From: Neocallimastix lanati (nom. inval.)
Lineage: Eukaryota > Neocallimastigomycota > Neocallimastigomycetes > Neocallimastigales > Neocallimastigaceae
DNA: 64,000 bases
Assembly: GCA_016946835.1 (NCBI GenBank)
Contig: JACVTC010000005.1
Span: forward strand, 2,037,501 to 2,101,500
Direction of reading: 5' to 3'
The notes beneath the pieces were generated by a model, which searched no databases, was not told the DNA's origin, and saw only the letters and a list, made by a program, of their open reading frames with translations. Made by a program: the position numbers and the translations under genes. Below are positions 25,878 to 38,284 of this stretch, piece by piece; the stretch's first letter is position 1; every line of letters begins with the position of its first letter.

Positions 25878-28800
25878 ATTTTATCTCTTTTTTTATATTT
25901 AAAATATTATTTCTATTTTTTTTCTGTTTTTTTTTTTTTTTAATTTTTTTATTTATAAATATTATTTTTCTTCTTTACACTTTGTTCAATATATTTATAT
26001 ATTTTTATTAATTCTTCAATAAATAAATATTAATAAATTATTTTTTTTTTTTGTTTTGATATGTTTTTATATATTGCGTTTTAATTTTTAACCATACTAT
26101 AAAAATATATATTTACATATACAAAATCATAAAAGATTTAAATTTAAAAAAAAATAAAGAATATATATATATATATATAAAAAAATTAGTTATATACTTA
26201 TTAAATTTTATTATATTTTAGATTTATTATATCCTTTATATTCTATTAATATCTTGTAAAATTTACAGTTCTTTAATTTTTTATATAAATTTTATTATAT
26301 ATTATTAATTTAAATAAATATTACATTTGTTCTATTGCTTTTTAATGTAGAAATTTTTTTTTTTTTTTTTAATTGTTTATTTTATTTTTGAATAATTTTC
26401 TTCTTTATATAAATCCTTTATTTAATTTTCATTTATATATTATATATAATATTTCTTATTATAAGAAATAACTCTTTTTTTAAGTTTATTCTTATTTTTA
26501 CTTTTCTGTTTCTGTATTTAATATTTTAGCAATATATATGATCAGTACAGTATATAAAAGTAAAAAGAAAATAAGAGTGAAATTAATAAATTGTTAGAAA
26601 AAAAAAATAAAAAATATTATATAAAAAAACTTCTTTTTTACTTAAAAAAAAAAAATTAATTAAAAAAAAAAAAAAAAAAAAAGTAAATACAAAAAAAATT
26701 TTTTTAGTAGTTTTTATTTATTTATTTATTTATTTGTTCTTCTCATATAATAAAAAATATATAATTTTTACTTCAATACATCAAATAAATTGAAATTTTT
26801 AATTTTATAATAAATAAATAAAAAACTGTTATTACATAGATATATGAAAAGTATAAATATTATAATTTTTATTACGAATTGATTATATTATAATTACTAT
26901 ATTAAATATTAAAATATATATGTTTTATATACTCTTTACTAATGAAGATGAAAATAATATTATTTCACAAATTAATATATAGTATATTTTAATTTATTAT
27001 CTTAATGAATTAATAAAATAAGCTATATACTTAATTATAATAATATATTTATAATATATTGTATTATTTAATATTATACATAAAAGGTAACTAGATCTTT
27101 ATTAATTATTGATTTTATTGTATATAATATAATTCAAAAATTTATAAAATAATACCTTGTTTTATACATTGTGTAATATTAAACTGAAATATTAATTTCA
27201 GTTTTTATTAATAACAATTATTACAGAAAATATATTATAATATATTACAATATATATTTTATTATTTAAATTAATAAATGTTATTAACTATAATTTTGTA
27301 TTGGCCATGGAATAAAATAAACTAAAATAGTATATTAAATATAATTATTAATTGAATGTATATGAAAATAGATAAATATAATATTATACAATATATTAAA
27401 TAAAAAATGAATTTTAATTTATTATTAGAGTTTTGAATATGGTTTATTTTGTTTATATTCATCTGTAATAAATATTTTAAAATTAATAAATATATAGGGT
27501 CCAATACATTAATATGGGGATAATATATTATATTATGAAAAGTATTTAATCTATGTATTTTATAATAAGGAATAAACATTAAATATTAATTATATTATAA
27601 TATATATTAATATTTTTTTAGTTTTATATTTATTTTATTAATATTTAATGATACATTTTAGACTTTTTTTTTTTTGCTTTCCAATTAAAGATAATTTAGG
27701 GAAAAAATAATTATAGTTATTAAAATTATAATAAAAAAATCTAATTACATGAATTTATCATTACATTACTATTGAATATATAAACATAAGAATATCAGTT
27801 ATCATTGCATTTTTAATATAATTTTAAAGTAAAATATATTATAAATTACGGTTTTTGTATACATTTGTATACATCAAAAGCTAAATATCATTTAAAATAT
27901 TTGAAGTAAATTATTTATTAAACATCAATAATAAAAAATTGCCGCCAGAGAATTAATTCAACTTCTATAATAATTAAGTTTAACGGCTTATAGATAAACT
28001 GAATGTTTAAAAAAATAAAAATAAATAGATATATAAATAAAAAAAAATTATCTATAGGTATTATATAAATAATATTATAAATAGTAAAAATATTAATAAT
28101 TAATAAGTTGAACTATATTATTAATAATACGAATTAAAGATCAATTGTTATGTAATAATATAATATTATTTTATTTAAAAAAGAAATATTGAAATTAATA
28201 AATTGATTAAAAAAAAAAAATATGAATTTTATTAACTCTATGTGAAAAAATTTTTAATTTATTGTATTTTTTTAAAATATGATAAATTAAAAATTTTCGA
28301 ATATAAATTATTTTACGTATACATTATACATTATTTTTCGAGAATATTTCTTATTTAATAGTAAAAAGTATATTATAAGAAATAATTATGCAATGTATTG
28401 TATTGTATTATATTATCATAAATATAAATTTTTTATCCTTTTTTATAATAGTATTATTGTTCTTTGTACCACCAAATCATTAATACTTTAATTAATAATT
28501 AATTAATTAATTAATTTAATTATTATTTAATTATGTTTAATATTAAATTTAATTTTTCTTTCATTATAAATCCTGGAATAATAGAAAAACCTTTTTTTTT
28601 TAATTTATTATTTTTAAATTTTATTTATTTATTAATTTTTATCTTATTTATTTATTTATTTATATTTATTTATATTTATTTATTTATTTATTTTTTAGAT
28701 TTATATGGTACTATAAAGAAGAAATTTTCGTATAAGTAAATATAAATAAATATATAAAATAAATAAAAAAGTGTTTTATAAATCTAACTATATAAGCTAT

Positions 28801-28942
28801 ATTAGATAATAACATTAATAATATTTTTATTTTAAAAGAATATTTTATTTTTTAAAAGTATATAAAACTTATAATTTTTGTATTAATATAAAGAATATCT
28901 TATTTTTAAAAATATTCAACGAATTTTTTTTTTTATATTTTT
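25878..28942. other. AT-rich intergenic DNA
   Basis: No gene visible on either strand. Contains a small hairpin AAACTGAAAT-ATTA-ATTTCAGTTT at 27181-27204, A- and T-runs, and a frame at 28533-28739 that is only Phe/Ile/Tyr-rich low complexity. Confidence 0.6.
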
Positions 28943-29407
28943 ATGAATATTTAAAATAAATTTTTTATATTTTTACGAATATTTAAAGTTTTTATGATAA
29001 TGCGTTGATAGAGCAATTACAGGTAAGTATATTGGATTAAGTATGATGGATTTGTGGGTGATTTGGACTCTGGTCAAAACTAAGGTGTTTTGGGCATATT
29101 TAGGAAAAACGGCACAAACCTGTCTAGATACTTAAGTTATATCCAAATTTTAAATAATATGGTCAATTTCATTAATTATACCATCTCAAAAACTAATTAA
29201 GATTTCTGCTATTCCCGATGATAGAGGGGTGGGTGGTATAACGGTCAGTCTGGATTTTCGTAATCTGTTGGGGACCATGCCTAGTACTTTAAATCCCTCT
29301 TAAAGGTAGTAGAGCGTCGACGTCAAAATGATAAGGCATGTAAGGATTTGTTCCTTAAAATACACTCATGTGACCTACCAATGATGTAGAAATCATGTGA
29401 GAAAGAG

Positions 29408-29465
<58 letters not shown>

Positions 29466-29530
29466 GAATATTTAAAATAAATTTTTTATATTTTTACGAA
29501 TATTTAAAATAAATTTTTTATATTTTTACG
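28943..29530. repeat. 32-bp tandem repeat split by a retroposon
   Basis: Units of GAATATTTAAAATAAATTTT plus TTATATTTTTAC occur at about 28943-28987 and again at 29465-29530. The array is interrupted by the poly-A-tailed element at 28988-29463. Confidence 0.8.
28988..29463 (+). mobile_element. Poly-A-tailed retroposon with 13-bp direct repeat (SINE-like)
   Basis: A segment of higher G+C ends in an uninterrupted A-run of about 53 bases (29411-29463). ACGAATATTTAAA occurs immediately before (28975-28987) and immediately after (29464-29476), as expected for target duplication by LINE machinery. No protein frame is present. At about 29232 TGGTATAACGG fits the RNA polymerase III A-box consensus (TRGYNNARNNG), but I find no good B box, so a tRNA-derived head is only a suggestion; it may be a 5'-truncated LINE end. 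Confidence 0.7.
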
Positions 29531-30699
29531 AAAATTTAAAAAAAAATTATATACTTAAAAAAAAAATAATTTTTTAAAAAATTTTTAAATAATATTTTTT
29601 TTAATATTTATGAATATTCATTGTTTTTCTTTTCTTTTTTTTATATTTTTAAGATTATAAATTATATAATTTTAATTTTTTTTTTATAATTATTTTATTA
29701 AATTTATTTCTATTGTATGTCTAATAATAACTTTTATATATTAAATATTCTTTAAATATTCTTTAAATATTCTTTAAATATTCTTAAAAGTCTTTAAAAA
29801 TTAAGTATTCTTTATAAATAAAGTATTTAAACAAAAGTTTTAAAAAAAAAATTTTTTTTTTTTATTTCCTTTTATGTTTTAATGTTTTTATTAATATATA
29901 TATGTTATAGAAGCCACATTGTAAAAACAAGATAATAAATAGCGCCACAATTGTCCATCACTTTTAATTCTTTGATTTATATTTTATTATTTAATTTTAT
30001 TTATTTATATTTATATGTTTATTTATATGTTTATATATGTTTATTAATTAAATATAATATCTTTATTTTTCATTCTTTGATTATATTTAATTATTAAATA
30101 TATCTTTTAATTGGACATTTCGTATTGTAAACTTTAAAAGTTCTTTTAAAGGTATACCCTTTTATATTACTTATCAAATTAAATATAAAATAATCAATGA
30201 GGTTCTTTTTAAAAGGAAAAATAATAAAAATAAAAATTTTTTTTTTTTTTTATGAATAAAAAAAATGAAAAAAAAATAAAAAAAATAAAAAAAAATAAAA
30301 AAAAATAAAAAAAAATAAAAAAAAAAATAAAAAATATATATATTATATCTTTTGTACAATTAAATATTATGCTATGGTCAAACTATCCCATTTTAAAAAT
30401 GAATTTATTTATTTATATTTTAATTAATTATCATTACTTTTCCTATTAGATTATGATTATTAATTATTAATTATTTATTTTTATTTATTCATTTTTAATT
30501 ATATAAACAATAGATGATATTACTTTTAATATTCAATTTAATTTAAATGAAATGGATATTTTATTTTTTATTTATTTTATAATTTTTATAAATAAATAAT
30601 TTTTTTTTTTTTCAACTGCAATTACTGGGAACTTTAAACTATATTTATTTAAATAAAAAATAATATTCTAAATAAATTATATAAATAAATTCAAAAAAA
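29531..30699. other. AT-rich intergenic DNA
   Basis: Contains a TTTAAATATTC short repeat at 29744-29780 and AAAAAT repeats at 30254-30330. No gene seen. Confidence 0.6.
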
Positions 30700-30794
30700 A
30701 TTTCATAGGCAACGAACCTCACCTCCAAGGTTATAAGATTTATGTTAATAAGGGATTCTTATTCTAGATTAGGATTTGAATTGACCATCTAAAA

Positions 30795-31225
30795 GAAATT
30801 ATGGTCTTCTCCTTCAGAGGCATTGGCACTGTTAGCCTGTCCTACCTGCATTTTCAGCGTTGACGCTCATGGTTAGTTTGTGCTTATAGGTATTATTTCC
30901 GTAAAGAGAGCCTCAGATCACACCAAGAAATGATTTGGTTCTTTAACAAATCATCCCATTCCTTTTATAATTTAAATCAATAATGTATGTATCTCTTCCA
31001 CCAAGAAGGAAGTTATATAATTGGTACCACGTCATATATATATTTATACACTCATTATTCAGAAAATTATTATTATTAACACAATTATCATCATTTGACC
31101 TATTCATTACATTATTAGTAATGATACTATTATTTTCACTATCACTAATATTAATATTCCTATTTTCATTATTACTAATATTTCTTTTATTAATAATATT
31201 ATTTCTATTTTAATTATTATTAATA
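30795..31225 (-). mobile_element. Retroelement fragment, copy 1 (ORF1-like, Asn-rich)
   Basis: Similar to 33715-34020 in the same orientation. Shared DNA includes TATGGTCTTCTCCTTCAGA (about 30813 and 33727) and ATTCAGAAAATTA (about 31058 and 33880). On the minus strand it reads Asn/Ser-rich residues, then FLNNECINIYMTWYQLYN, and after breaks A-S-E-G-E-D-H. It lies next to LINE reverse-transcriptase remnants and may be an upstream part of the same element. Frames are broken. Confidence 0.5.
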
Positions 31226-31439
31226 TTATACTCTTCGTTACTATTATCAGAATCAGTATTTGATTTTACATTATTTATATCTGTAACAAGTGGTTACATT
31301 ACTGATTGATATTGGACAATTTTTAGAAATTATAAAAAATTTTTCATAAAGTCTTTCAATATTCATAACATGTTTCATCCGAAATTCACAGAAATGATAC
31401 CACTTAGAAAACCAATGTTCCAACCAAGGATTAGTATTT

Positions 31440-31913
31440 TTCCTATAACTACAAGGACACATTCTGAATAGTCGTCTTCAATCATTTTGGCAGCTTTGGC
31501 AACAGGAACATCGAATTTATATCCACATCTGGCATGGAGTACCCATCCGAAACCAATGCTATATTCAGGATACTTATAGTTGAGCTTTAGGTACTCTCTG
31601 GTTTTTTTCAAATTTATTTTTCTTATAATCTTTAGTCTTAATTGATTATCCGGTCATATCTCTATCCCAGTAAAAGTTACAATTGCTTTTTTTGATGGAA
31701 ATTTATCTAATTAGTCTACTAAAATCTTACTTTCTTTATCCTATGTATGATGTATACAACGTGATATATTTCGTAGTAAAACAGAGATAATACATTTCGA
31801 GTTTTTCCATTTTTCAAAACATCTTACCTGAGCAATCGCACATTTTTGCTGAAAGAGGAAGAATGTTAAGTTCCTTATAAACCAAATAATAGGATGTAAA
31901 GCTATTCCCATTG

Positions 31914-31952
<39 letters not shown>

Positions 31953-33050
31953 CAATCCAGTATAATCTTGTATTAATTAGTGTCTGTGTACTTCTCGTTC
32001 TTTTTTTGTGTGATCTAAGATAAGGTGCATAATACGAATCTTATTCAATTATAATATCTGAAAATAACATTCGTATATAAGGGATAGGAATATGAGGATT
32101 CTTAAGAATTTCTTTTAGGTAGTTCTTGTCCCAAAAGATAAAAGGTAGGGTTATTATTATTAAGAAATTTTGATATTTCCCCTCGTACTACTAAACTTGC
32201 ACATTAAATAATATTGCATTTCATTATACCTAGCCCACTTACCGGCTAATTTTAACAATCTCTTAAGTTGAGATCTTGTTGAAGTACATAACACAATGTT
32301 ATCTAAAAAGAGACCTCCACAACAGCATTTATCACTAATAGAGATTCCAAATTAATCACATTTATTAAGAATGTCATTAATGAACAAGTTAAATAAAATT
32401 AGTCAGAGGAAACAACCTTGACGAACTCCTTTCTTAATACTAAATAATTCTGATTATTGTCCATCAAGCCTAAGAAGATAAGTATAAGTGTTACTTTACA
32501 TGGATATCTAGCGTCATTGATATCGTTACCTGTTTTGTGAAAACATAGGAATAATGGTTTAAAAATTGTTTTGAAGTACTCAATACTATCTCTTTTCACA
32601 AAATTCCCATCCACTGGTATTCCAACTAGGCCAAAAAGAAAACTCTTCTGTGCTTGAATGTGAAATTGGATTTTGAGAATTAAGATTAAGTATATTGAGA
32701 ACATTGAGTTCCTGATTGTCATTTATAACATTTACTAAATTAGTTGAATTAGAGATATGCTGAGTTTGTATTATTGGGTATGCTATTAGATATTAAATTT
32801 TGTTTTAAAATGCTGAAAAGAAACCTTATGGTTCCATTTGAAACATCTACAATACGAAACTTTAACTCCTGATATTGCATTTTCAAATATATTTACAAAT
32901 TTTAGGTGGTTGAAATTTGGAGTATATACCTTAATCCTAAAGAAACTATCATTGAAATTAATAATTCGTTTCACTTACAAAATATTATTCTTGAATTTTT
33001 TTGAATTCATAATGAATAAATTCCTTCATTTTAACATTAGTTTATGAGTG
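31440..33050 (-). mobile_element. Decayed LINE with reverse-transcriptase remnants
   Basis: Reading the minus strand from about 32450 to 32230 gives K-K-G-V-R-Q-G-C, then L-I-L-F-N-L-F-I-N-D-I-L, then G-L-F-stop-D-N-I-V-L. These are reverse-transcriptase blocks in which the catalytic (F/Y)-A-D-D has decayed to F-stop-D-N. Downstream about 32280-32110 reads NNNNPTFYLLGQELPK, and 31600-31480 reads GFGWVLHARCGYKFDVP. Many stops and frameshifts make it non-functional. A 35-base A-run at 31914-31948 sits inside the former coding region, where the copy at about 21010 has only four A. Upstream material at 32740-33050 is probably part of the same element but less clear. Confidence 0.8.
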
Positions 33051-33381
33051 TATACCACGGATAAAAATCAACTTGAAGTTGTCCATAAATGTTCCATAAC
33101 AGCGAAAACCTCCCACTGTGAAATATATTATCCATAATGAACAACAAATTACAAATTGGTTAAAATGAAACTAATATAAAATAATAAAAAATAAAATATT
33201 AAAAACTAAGAAATATAAATGTATAATATAAAATATAAAAAAAAAACATATACATATATATATATAAATTAAAAAAAAAATAAAAATAAAAATAATATGG
33301 CGTTTTTTCTTTTTCCTATATTTGATAATTATTAAAGTAAAATAAACTGCTTGTATGTTTTGATATAATGAATAATTTTTT

Positions 33382-33413
<32 letters not shown>

Positions 33414-33714
33414 ATCTTTTGAATTAATGAATTAATGTTTTTCTATTCAATATATGAAACTCTGAATAATGTAATAATTTTCAGTAAAATAATTATATAT
33501 TAACTAAAATGAAAAGGAAAATAAAATGTTAGTAGTGAAAAATGATAAAAAGATTCCCATCCATTAAGTAAAGACTTAAGCACAAGCTTTAGAATGAATC
33601 AATCTCCTATATTTCCATTTTACAATAGCTACATAAGTTTAAATAATACTACAGAGAATACATATACAAAATAATACTAAAATAAAAAATACAATCGGTT
33701 CATTTCAATGATAA
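33051..33714. other. AT-rich DNA between LINE fragments
   Basis: Includes a T-run (33387-33413) and a short higher-G+C stretch at 33051-33130 probably belonging to the retroelement. No intact gene. Confidence 0.5.
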
Positions 33715-34020
33715 TATGTATTTTTTTATGGTCTTCTCCTTCAGAAGCACTGACCCTGTTAGTCTGTCCTGTCTGTTTTTTAGCATTGACAGTCCTAGTT
33801 AGAATGTCTACATCTCTTCCATCAAGAAGGAAGTTATATATTATAGGTACAACGTCACATATATATTTACACATTCATTATTCAGAAAATTACTAATATT
33901 AACACGATTTTCACCAATTGTCCTATTCACTGCATTATTTGAAACAATCCTATTATTTTCACTATCTCTAATATTACTATTCCTATTTTCACTACCACTA
34001 ATACTATTACTAACAATATG
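33715..34020 (-). mobile_element. Retroelement fragment, copy 2 (ORF1-like, Asn-rich)
   Basis: Second copy of the sequence at 30795-31225. On the minus strand one frame reads NNAVNRTIGENRVNISNFLN; after a break another reads LLDGRDVDILTRTVNAKKQ and then A-S-E-G-E-D-H. Function unknown; the frames are broken. Confidence 0.5.
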
Positions 34021-34060
34021 CAAAATTTGAATATTATGCTAATTTACTTTTAAAATAAAT

Positions 34061-34091
<31 letters not shown>

Positions 34092-35136
34092 TTTTTTAAT
34101 TATATAAATAATGGAAGACATTATTTTTAGTGTTCCATTTAATTTAAAAGAAATAAACATTTTATTTTTTTATTTATTTTATAATATTATAAAATAAATA
34201 AATATAAAATAATTGTTCAAATTTTAAATTCAATATTTGTTAAATCTATTCCTTTATTAATATTTTTTTTTAATGACTAATAGAATAGATAATCTACATC
34301 TACATATTATTATTCTATAATGGATTAATATATATTATTAATTATTATTACTTATTTTATATATATATTTTTTATTATTATTGATATTATATATATAGCT
34401 ATTTATTTAGCTATATATATTTATTTATTATATTTTTTTGCTTTTATTTTTATCTTTCAATTATTACTATTATTATTATTATTATTATTATTTATAATAT
34501 TTATAATATTTATAATATTTATAATATTTATATTTATATTTATATTTATATTTATATTTAATTTCATTATTTTAATAAAAAAACTTTCTAATTTTACATT
34601 ATGGATTAACTATTATTTTATCAATAATGATTAATGATAAAATTTTTAACCTAAATTTTTAAATTTTATATTTTTATTATTCTTTCTTTAAAATATTATA
34701 ATATTAAAAAAAAGAAAAAAAATATTTAAATAAAAAAAAAAAAAAACCTATTCTTATGTATAAATCAATTTATAATAAAATTGATTTATTCGTAATAGGA
34801 TTTTCAAAAAAAAAAAGTTTTAAATTTAAGTTATAAATTTTATTTAATCAACAATATATAAGAAAAAAAATTATTATTATTGTTGTTGTTATTATTTATA
34901 AAATTCAAAAATATTATTATTAATGCTTCATTTATCATATCAAAAATATGATATTATTTTTTTATTTATGATCAAACAAACAAAAATCTATATATATATT
35001 ATTGAAACTTTAATTAAAAAAAATAATAATAAATTAATAAAATAAAATAAAATAAAAAAGTTTAACTTTTTCATTTTATTTTATTAATTTTTTTTTTATT
35101 TTTTTTCTTTTGTTTGTTTGTTTCCTTGTTTTATAC
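34021..35136. other. AT-rich intergenic DNA
   Basis: ATTT repeats (34056-34095), ATATTTATA-type repeats (34490-34560) and A-runs. It includes the 3' flank of the discoidin-domain gene. No gene seen. Confidence 0.6.
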
Positions 35137-36552
35137 TTAATTTACGGAATATTCTGGAGGTTTATCATCATTGTCATGATTACGAGCTCTATCAAGTTCA
35201 GCTTCCATTGCTTTATTGAATCCTCTTTCACTATGACCGCTTGCTCCTACATTGCTATTAGTAGAATTTCCATTATTTAAATTTTCATTATTTGTAGAAG
35301 CATTACTTAATGGTCTATTATTATTAACTTCATTTGGATTTTGATTATTGTATTGATTTTGACTTAAAATAGGAGGCAATAATTGGTTCGTACTAACATT
35401 CATTGGGATATTACCATTTGAATTTTGAATATTGTACTGATTGTTACTTATAGGAGACATTGATTGAGTCATATTCACATTTGTCTGGATATTGCCATTT
35501 TGAGGTACGTAACATCCATTATAATTATTTTGAGGCACATTTAAATTTTGAGACATATTATAATAATTTTGTGAGTTAGCTAAGGATTCTTGATAGTTGT
35601 TTTGAGAAGAATTGATACCATTTTGAATATTATTAATATTGTTAACATTATTATTATTATAATAATTTCCATCAATAGGATTCATATTACTATTTTGCAT
35701 ATAAGCCATAGGATCTTGATAATTATAGGTTGGGATATTACTAAAAGCATTCATGTTAGTAGAATTTATGACGTCGTTTTGATTTTGATTTTGAGTTTGA
35801 GTTTGATAAAGATTTTGAGCTAGACCCCGATTCTGATTTTGACTTTGATTTTGATCATCTACTATATTTTGTTGTTCATTATCGTCATCGAGAGAAGCTG
35901 TACTAACAATAGACTCATTACTTCTGTCCCTTTTACCTTTTCTCTTAAATATAAGAGCTAATAATATTAAACAGAGAAGTGCCACACCTCCTATGATACC
36001 ATACTTTATTACCTTATCATTATCATCATCACTTTTACTTTTTTCTTTACTTTCGGTTTTCTCCTTGCTTGTATTATATATCTCCAATTCGTATATTGAA
36101 TATCCGAATAATGTTCCTTTCTTAGTACAATAAATTCTAACATATCTAGCTTCTTTTGGGTCAAACTCATGTTGAGTATTTATATTATCTTCTTCATTAT
36201 CAAGATCTTCCTTTAATATCACATCTTTTGAACTTATATAGCTTAATACTTTTTCATAATTTTTACCATCTGAAGAGATTTGAATTTCAAATTCTTTTGC
36301 AAAAGCTTTTTCCCACAAAATATCAACTTTATTTATTTTCATTTTACTTCCAAGATCCACTACTATCCATTCAGGACTATTTTCTTTACTTGCCCATCTC
36401 GTCGTTTTATCACCATCAATTGCATTATTAGCAATATAATTGCTTCCAGGTTCAATACTTGAAGCTGTAGCTGTTCCATTTCTTGCTAAATTTGTAAAGG
36501 CTGATGCAAATAAACAATTAAGTGATAATAAAAATAATGTAATAATATTCAT
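35137..36552 (-). CDS. Single-pass membrane protein with F5/8 type C (discoidin/CBM32-like) domain
   Basis: 471 residues in one exon. Residues 1-19 are a signal peptide (MNIITLFLLSLNCLFASAF). Residues about 20-160 match a discoidin fold: N-L-A-R-N-G-T-A-T-A-S-S at the start, A-I-D-G-D-K-T-T-R-W-A-S, E-W-I-V-V-D-L-G-S, and a Y-V-R-I-Y-C strand before the final E-L-E-I-Y. A charged stalk follows, then one membrane span at about 184-202 with a basic stop-transfer end (K-R-K-G-K-R-D-R). The inner tail of about 260 residues is very rich in Asn, Gln and Ser, and the protein ends K-P-P-E-Y-S-V-N. P-P-x-Y (465-468) is a WW-domain ligand, so binding by a Rsp5/Nedd4-type ligase is plausible. Discoidin/CBM32 domains bind sugars or phospholipids, so a cell-surface glycan sensor or adhesin is possible; the ligand is not shown by the sequence. 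Confidence 0.85.
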   Translation of the reverse strand: MNIITLFLLSLNCLFASAFTNLARNGTATASSIEPGSNYIANNAIDGDKTTRWASKENSPEWIVVDLGSKMKINKVDILWEKAFAKEFEIQISSDGKNYEKVLSYISSKDVILKEDLDNEEDNINTQHEFDPKEARYVRIYCTKKGTLFGYSIYELEIYNTSKEKTESKEKSKSDDDNDKVIKYGIIGGVALLCLILLALIFKRKGKRDRSNESIVSTASLDDDNEQQNIVDDQNQSQNQNRGLAQNLYQTQTQNQNQNDVINSTNMNAFSNIPTYNYQDPMAYMQNSNMNPIDGNYYNNNNVNNINNIQNGINSSQNNYQESLANSQNYYNMSQNLNVPQNNYNGCYVPQNGNIQTNVNMTQSMSPISNNQYNIQNSNGNIPMNVSTNQLLPPILSQNQYNNQNPNEVNNNRPLSNASTNNENLNNGNSTNSNVGASGHSERGFNKAMEAELDRARNHDNDDKPPEYSVN

Positions 36553-38162
36553 TGTAAATTTTTTTTATATGATATCTTAAAATAATATTAACATAACTTT
36601 TTTTTCTTATATATTTTTTTAATTTTTTTTTTTTTTTTATTTTATTTTTTTTTTATTTTATTTTTTTTTTATTTTATTTTATTTTACTATTTATACTAAA
36701 ATAAATTTAAAAAAAAAAATTATATATTTTTTTTCCTTATATATTTTTTTGTTTTTTGTTTTTTATATTTATTTTAGTATAAAGAGTAACATAAAAAAAA
36801 AAAAAAAGTTCTATTTGGGAAATATATTCGAATATATTTCTATAATATAAATTTTATATATATATATATATTTAAAAAATAATATATAATATATTTTAAA
36901 ATAAAAATTTATTATTGACATATAAATATATTAATATTTATGATTTATTAAATTATAATCAATCGTGGTACAAGTAATTAAAATTAAATCTTTATAATTA
37001 TAAATCAAAATTTTATTCTATATTCTTATATTATTATTATAATAATAAATAATAGATATTTAATATATTATTAATATAACCTAATTCGTATAACACGGAT
37101 AAAAAGTGGACTTTTTATAGTTTTATAATAAATAAACTTTATTAGTAAATAATTCATTTTCATAATTATAAGTCATAATATATTTTTATAACAACATAAA
37201 ACTATGTAAAATAATAAATTTTTATTATTCAATTATTTCATTATTTTTAAAGAGATTTATATATATATTATTTTATTATAAATACTATTATTTTTTAATT
37301 GTATTTTTAAATATTTTTATTAAATTTATAATTCTTTATTAGTATATAAATTATTAACAAATATTTTATTCTATTTTATCCTTGTATTAGAATTAATAAA
37401 ATTAAATAATGAAATACTATTGATAAGAACATAAAAGTCTTCTTCTCACAAGACAGAAATAAAAAAGTGTATTTGGTATATCAAAAAAAAATAAAAGCAT
37501 TATTGATATAAAGCAATAAACAAATATATTATTAATCAAAATTTTGGAAACTATCCAAAAAAAAAAAAAAAAAAAAAATTTGTTTCATCTATTTTCAATT
37601 AAATGAATATGAAAAGAAAAAAAAAAAAAATTAATAATATATTATTGCTATTATCCTTTATATATATATATATTATTATCCTTTATATATATATATTATT
37701 ATCCTTTATATATATATTATTATTATCCTTTATATATATTATTATCATTTTCCTTTCTATATATATATTATTATTATTTTTAATATTTATATATATTATT
37801 ATTATTGTTAATATTTATATATATTTTGAAGGAAAATACCAATTTTAATTAAGTATCAATCTTTATTTTATTATTATTGCATGAAAGATTACATAAATAT
37901 ATTATATATTACATAATTATATATTATGTATAAATATTGTAATTATCCATTAATCTAAAGAAATATGTGATATAAAATGAAAATAAAACTTTAATAAATC
38001 ATTAATTAATCGATTGATTAATTATCATCGATTTAATTTAATGTAACGTGATATAAAATAAATTTATACAATATCATAAATTCTATACAAATACATAAAA
38101 TTAATGTAAATATAAATTTATAACATAAATTTTATGTTTTGTAAATATATAAATAATTTATA
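36553..38162. other. AT-rich intergenic DNA
   Basis: Contains TTTTATTT repeats (36630-36690), and CCTTTATATATATATTATTAT repeat units (about 37655-37760). No gene. Confidence 0.6.
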
Positions 38163-38170
38163 AATTTAAT

Positions 38171-38253
38171 GAGTGTGTGTCATTTCGCAAAAGTTCATTT
38201 CGGAAAAGTTTCATTTCGTAAAATTTTAATAAATAGATAAATAAATAATAAAA

Positions 38254-38284
<31 letters not shown>

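Noticed and set aside
31914-31948. Poly-A tail marking a retroposon end
   Set aside because: LINE homology continues on both sides, and the relative at about 21010 has four A at the same place, so it is an internal expansion.
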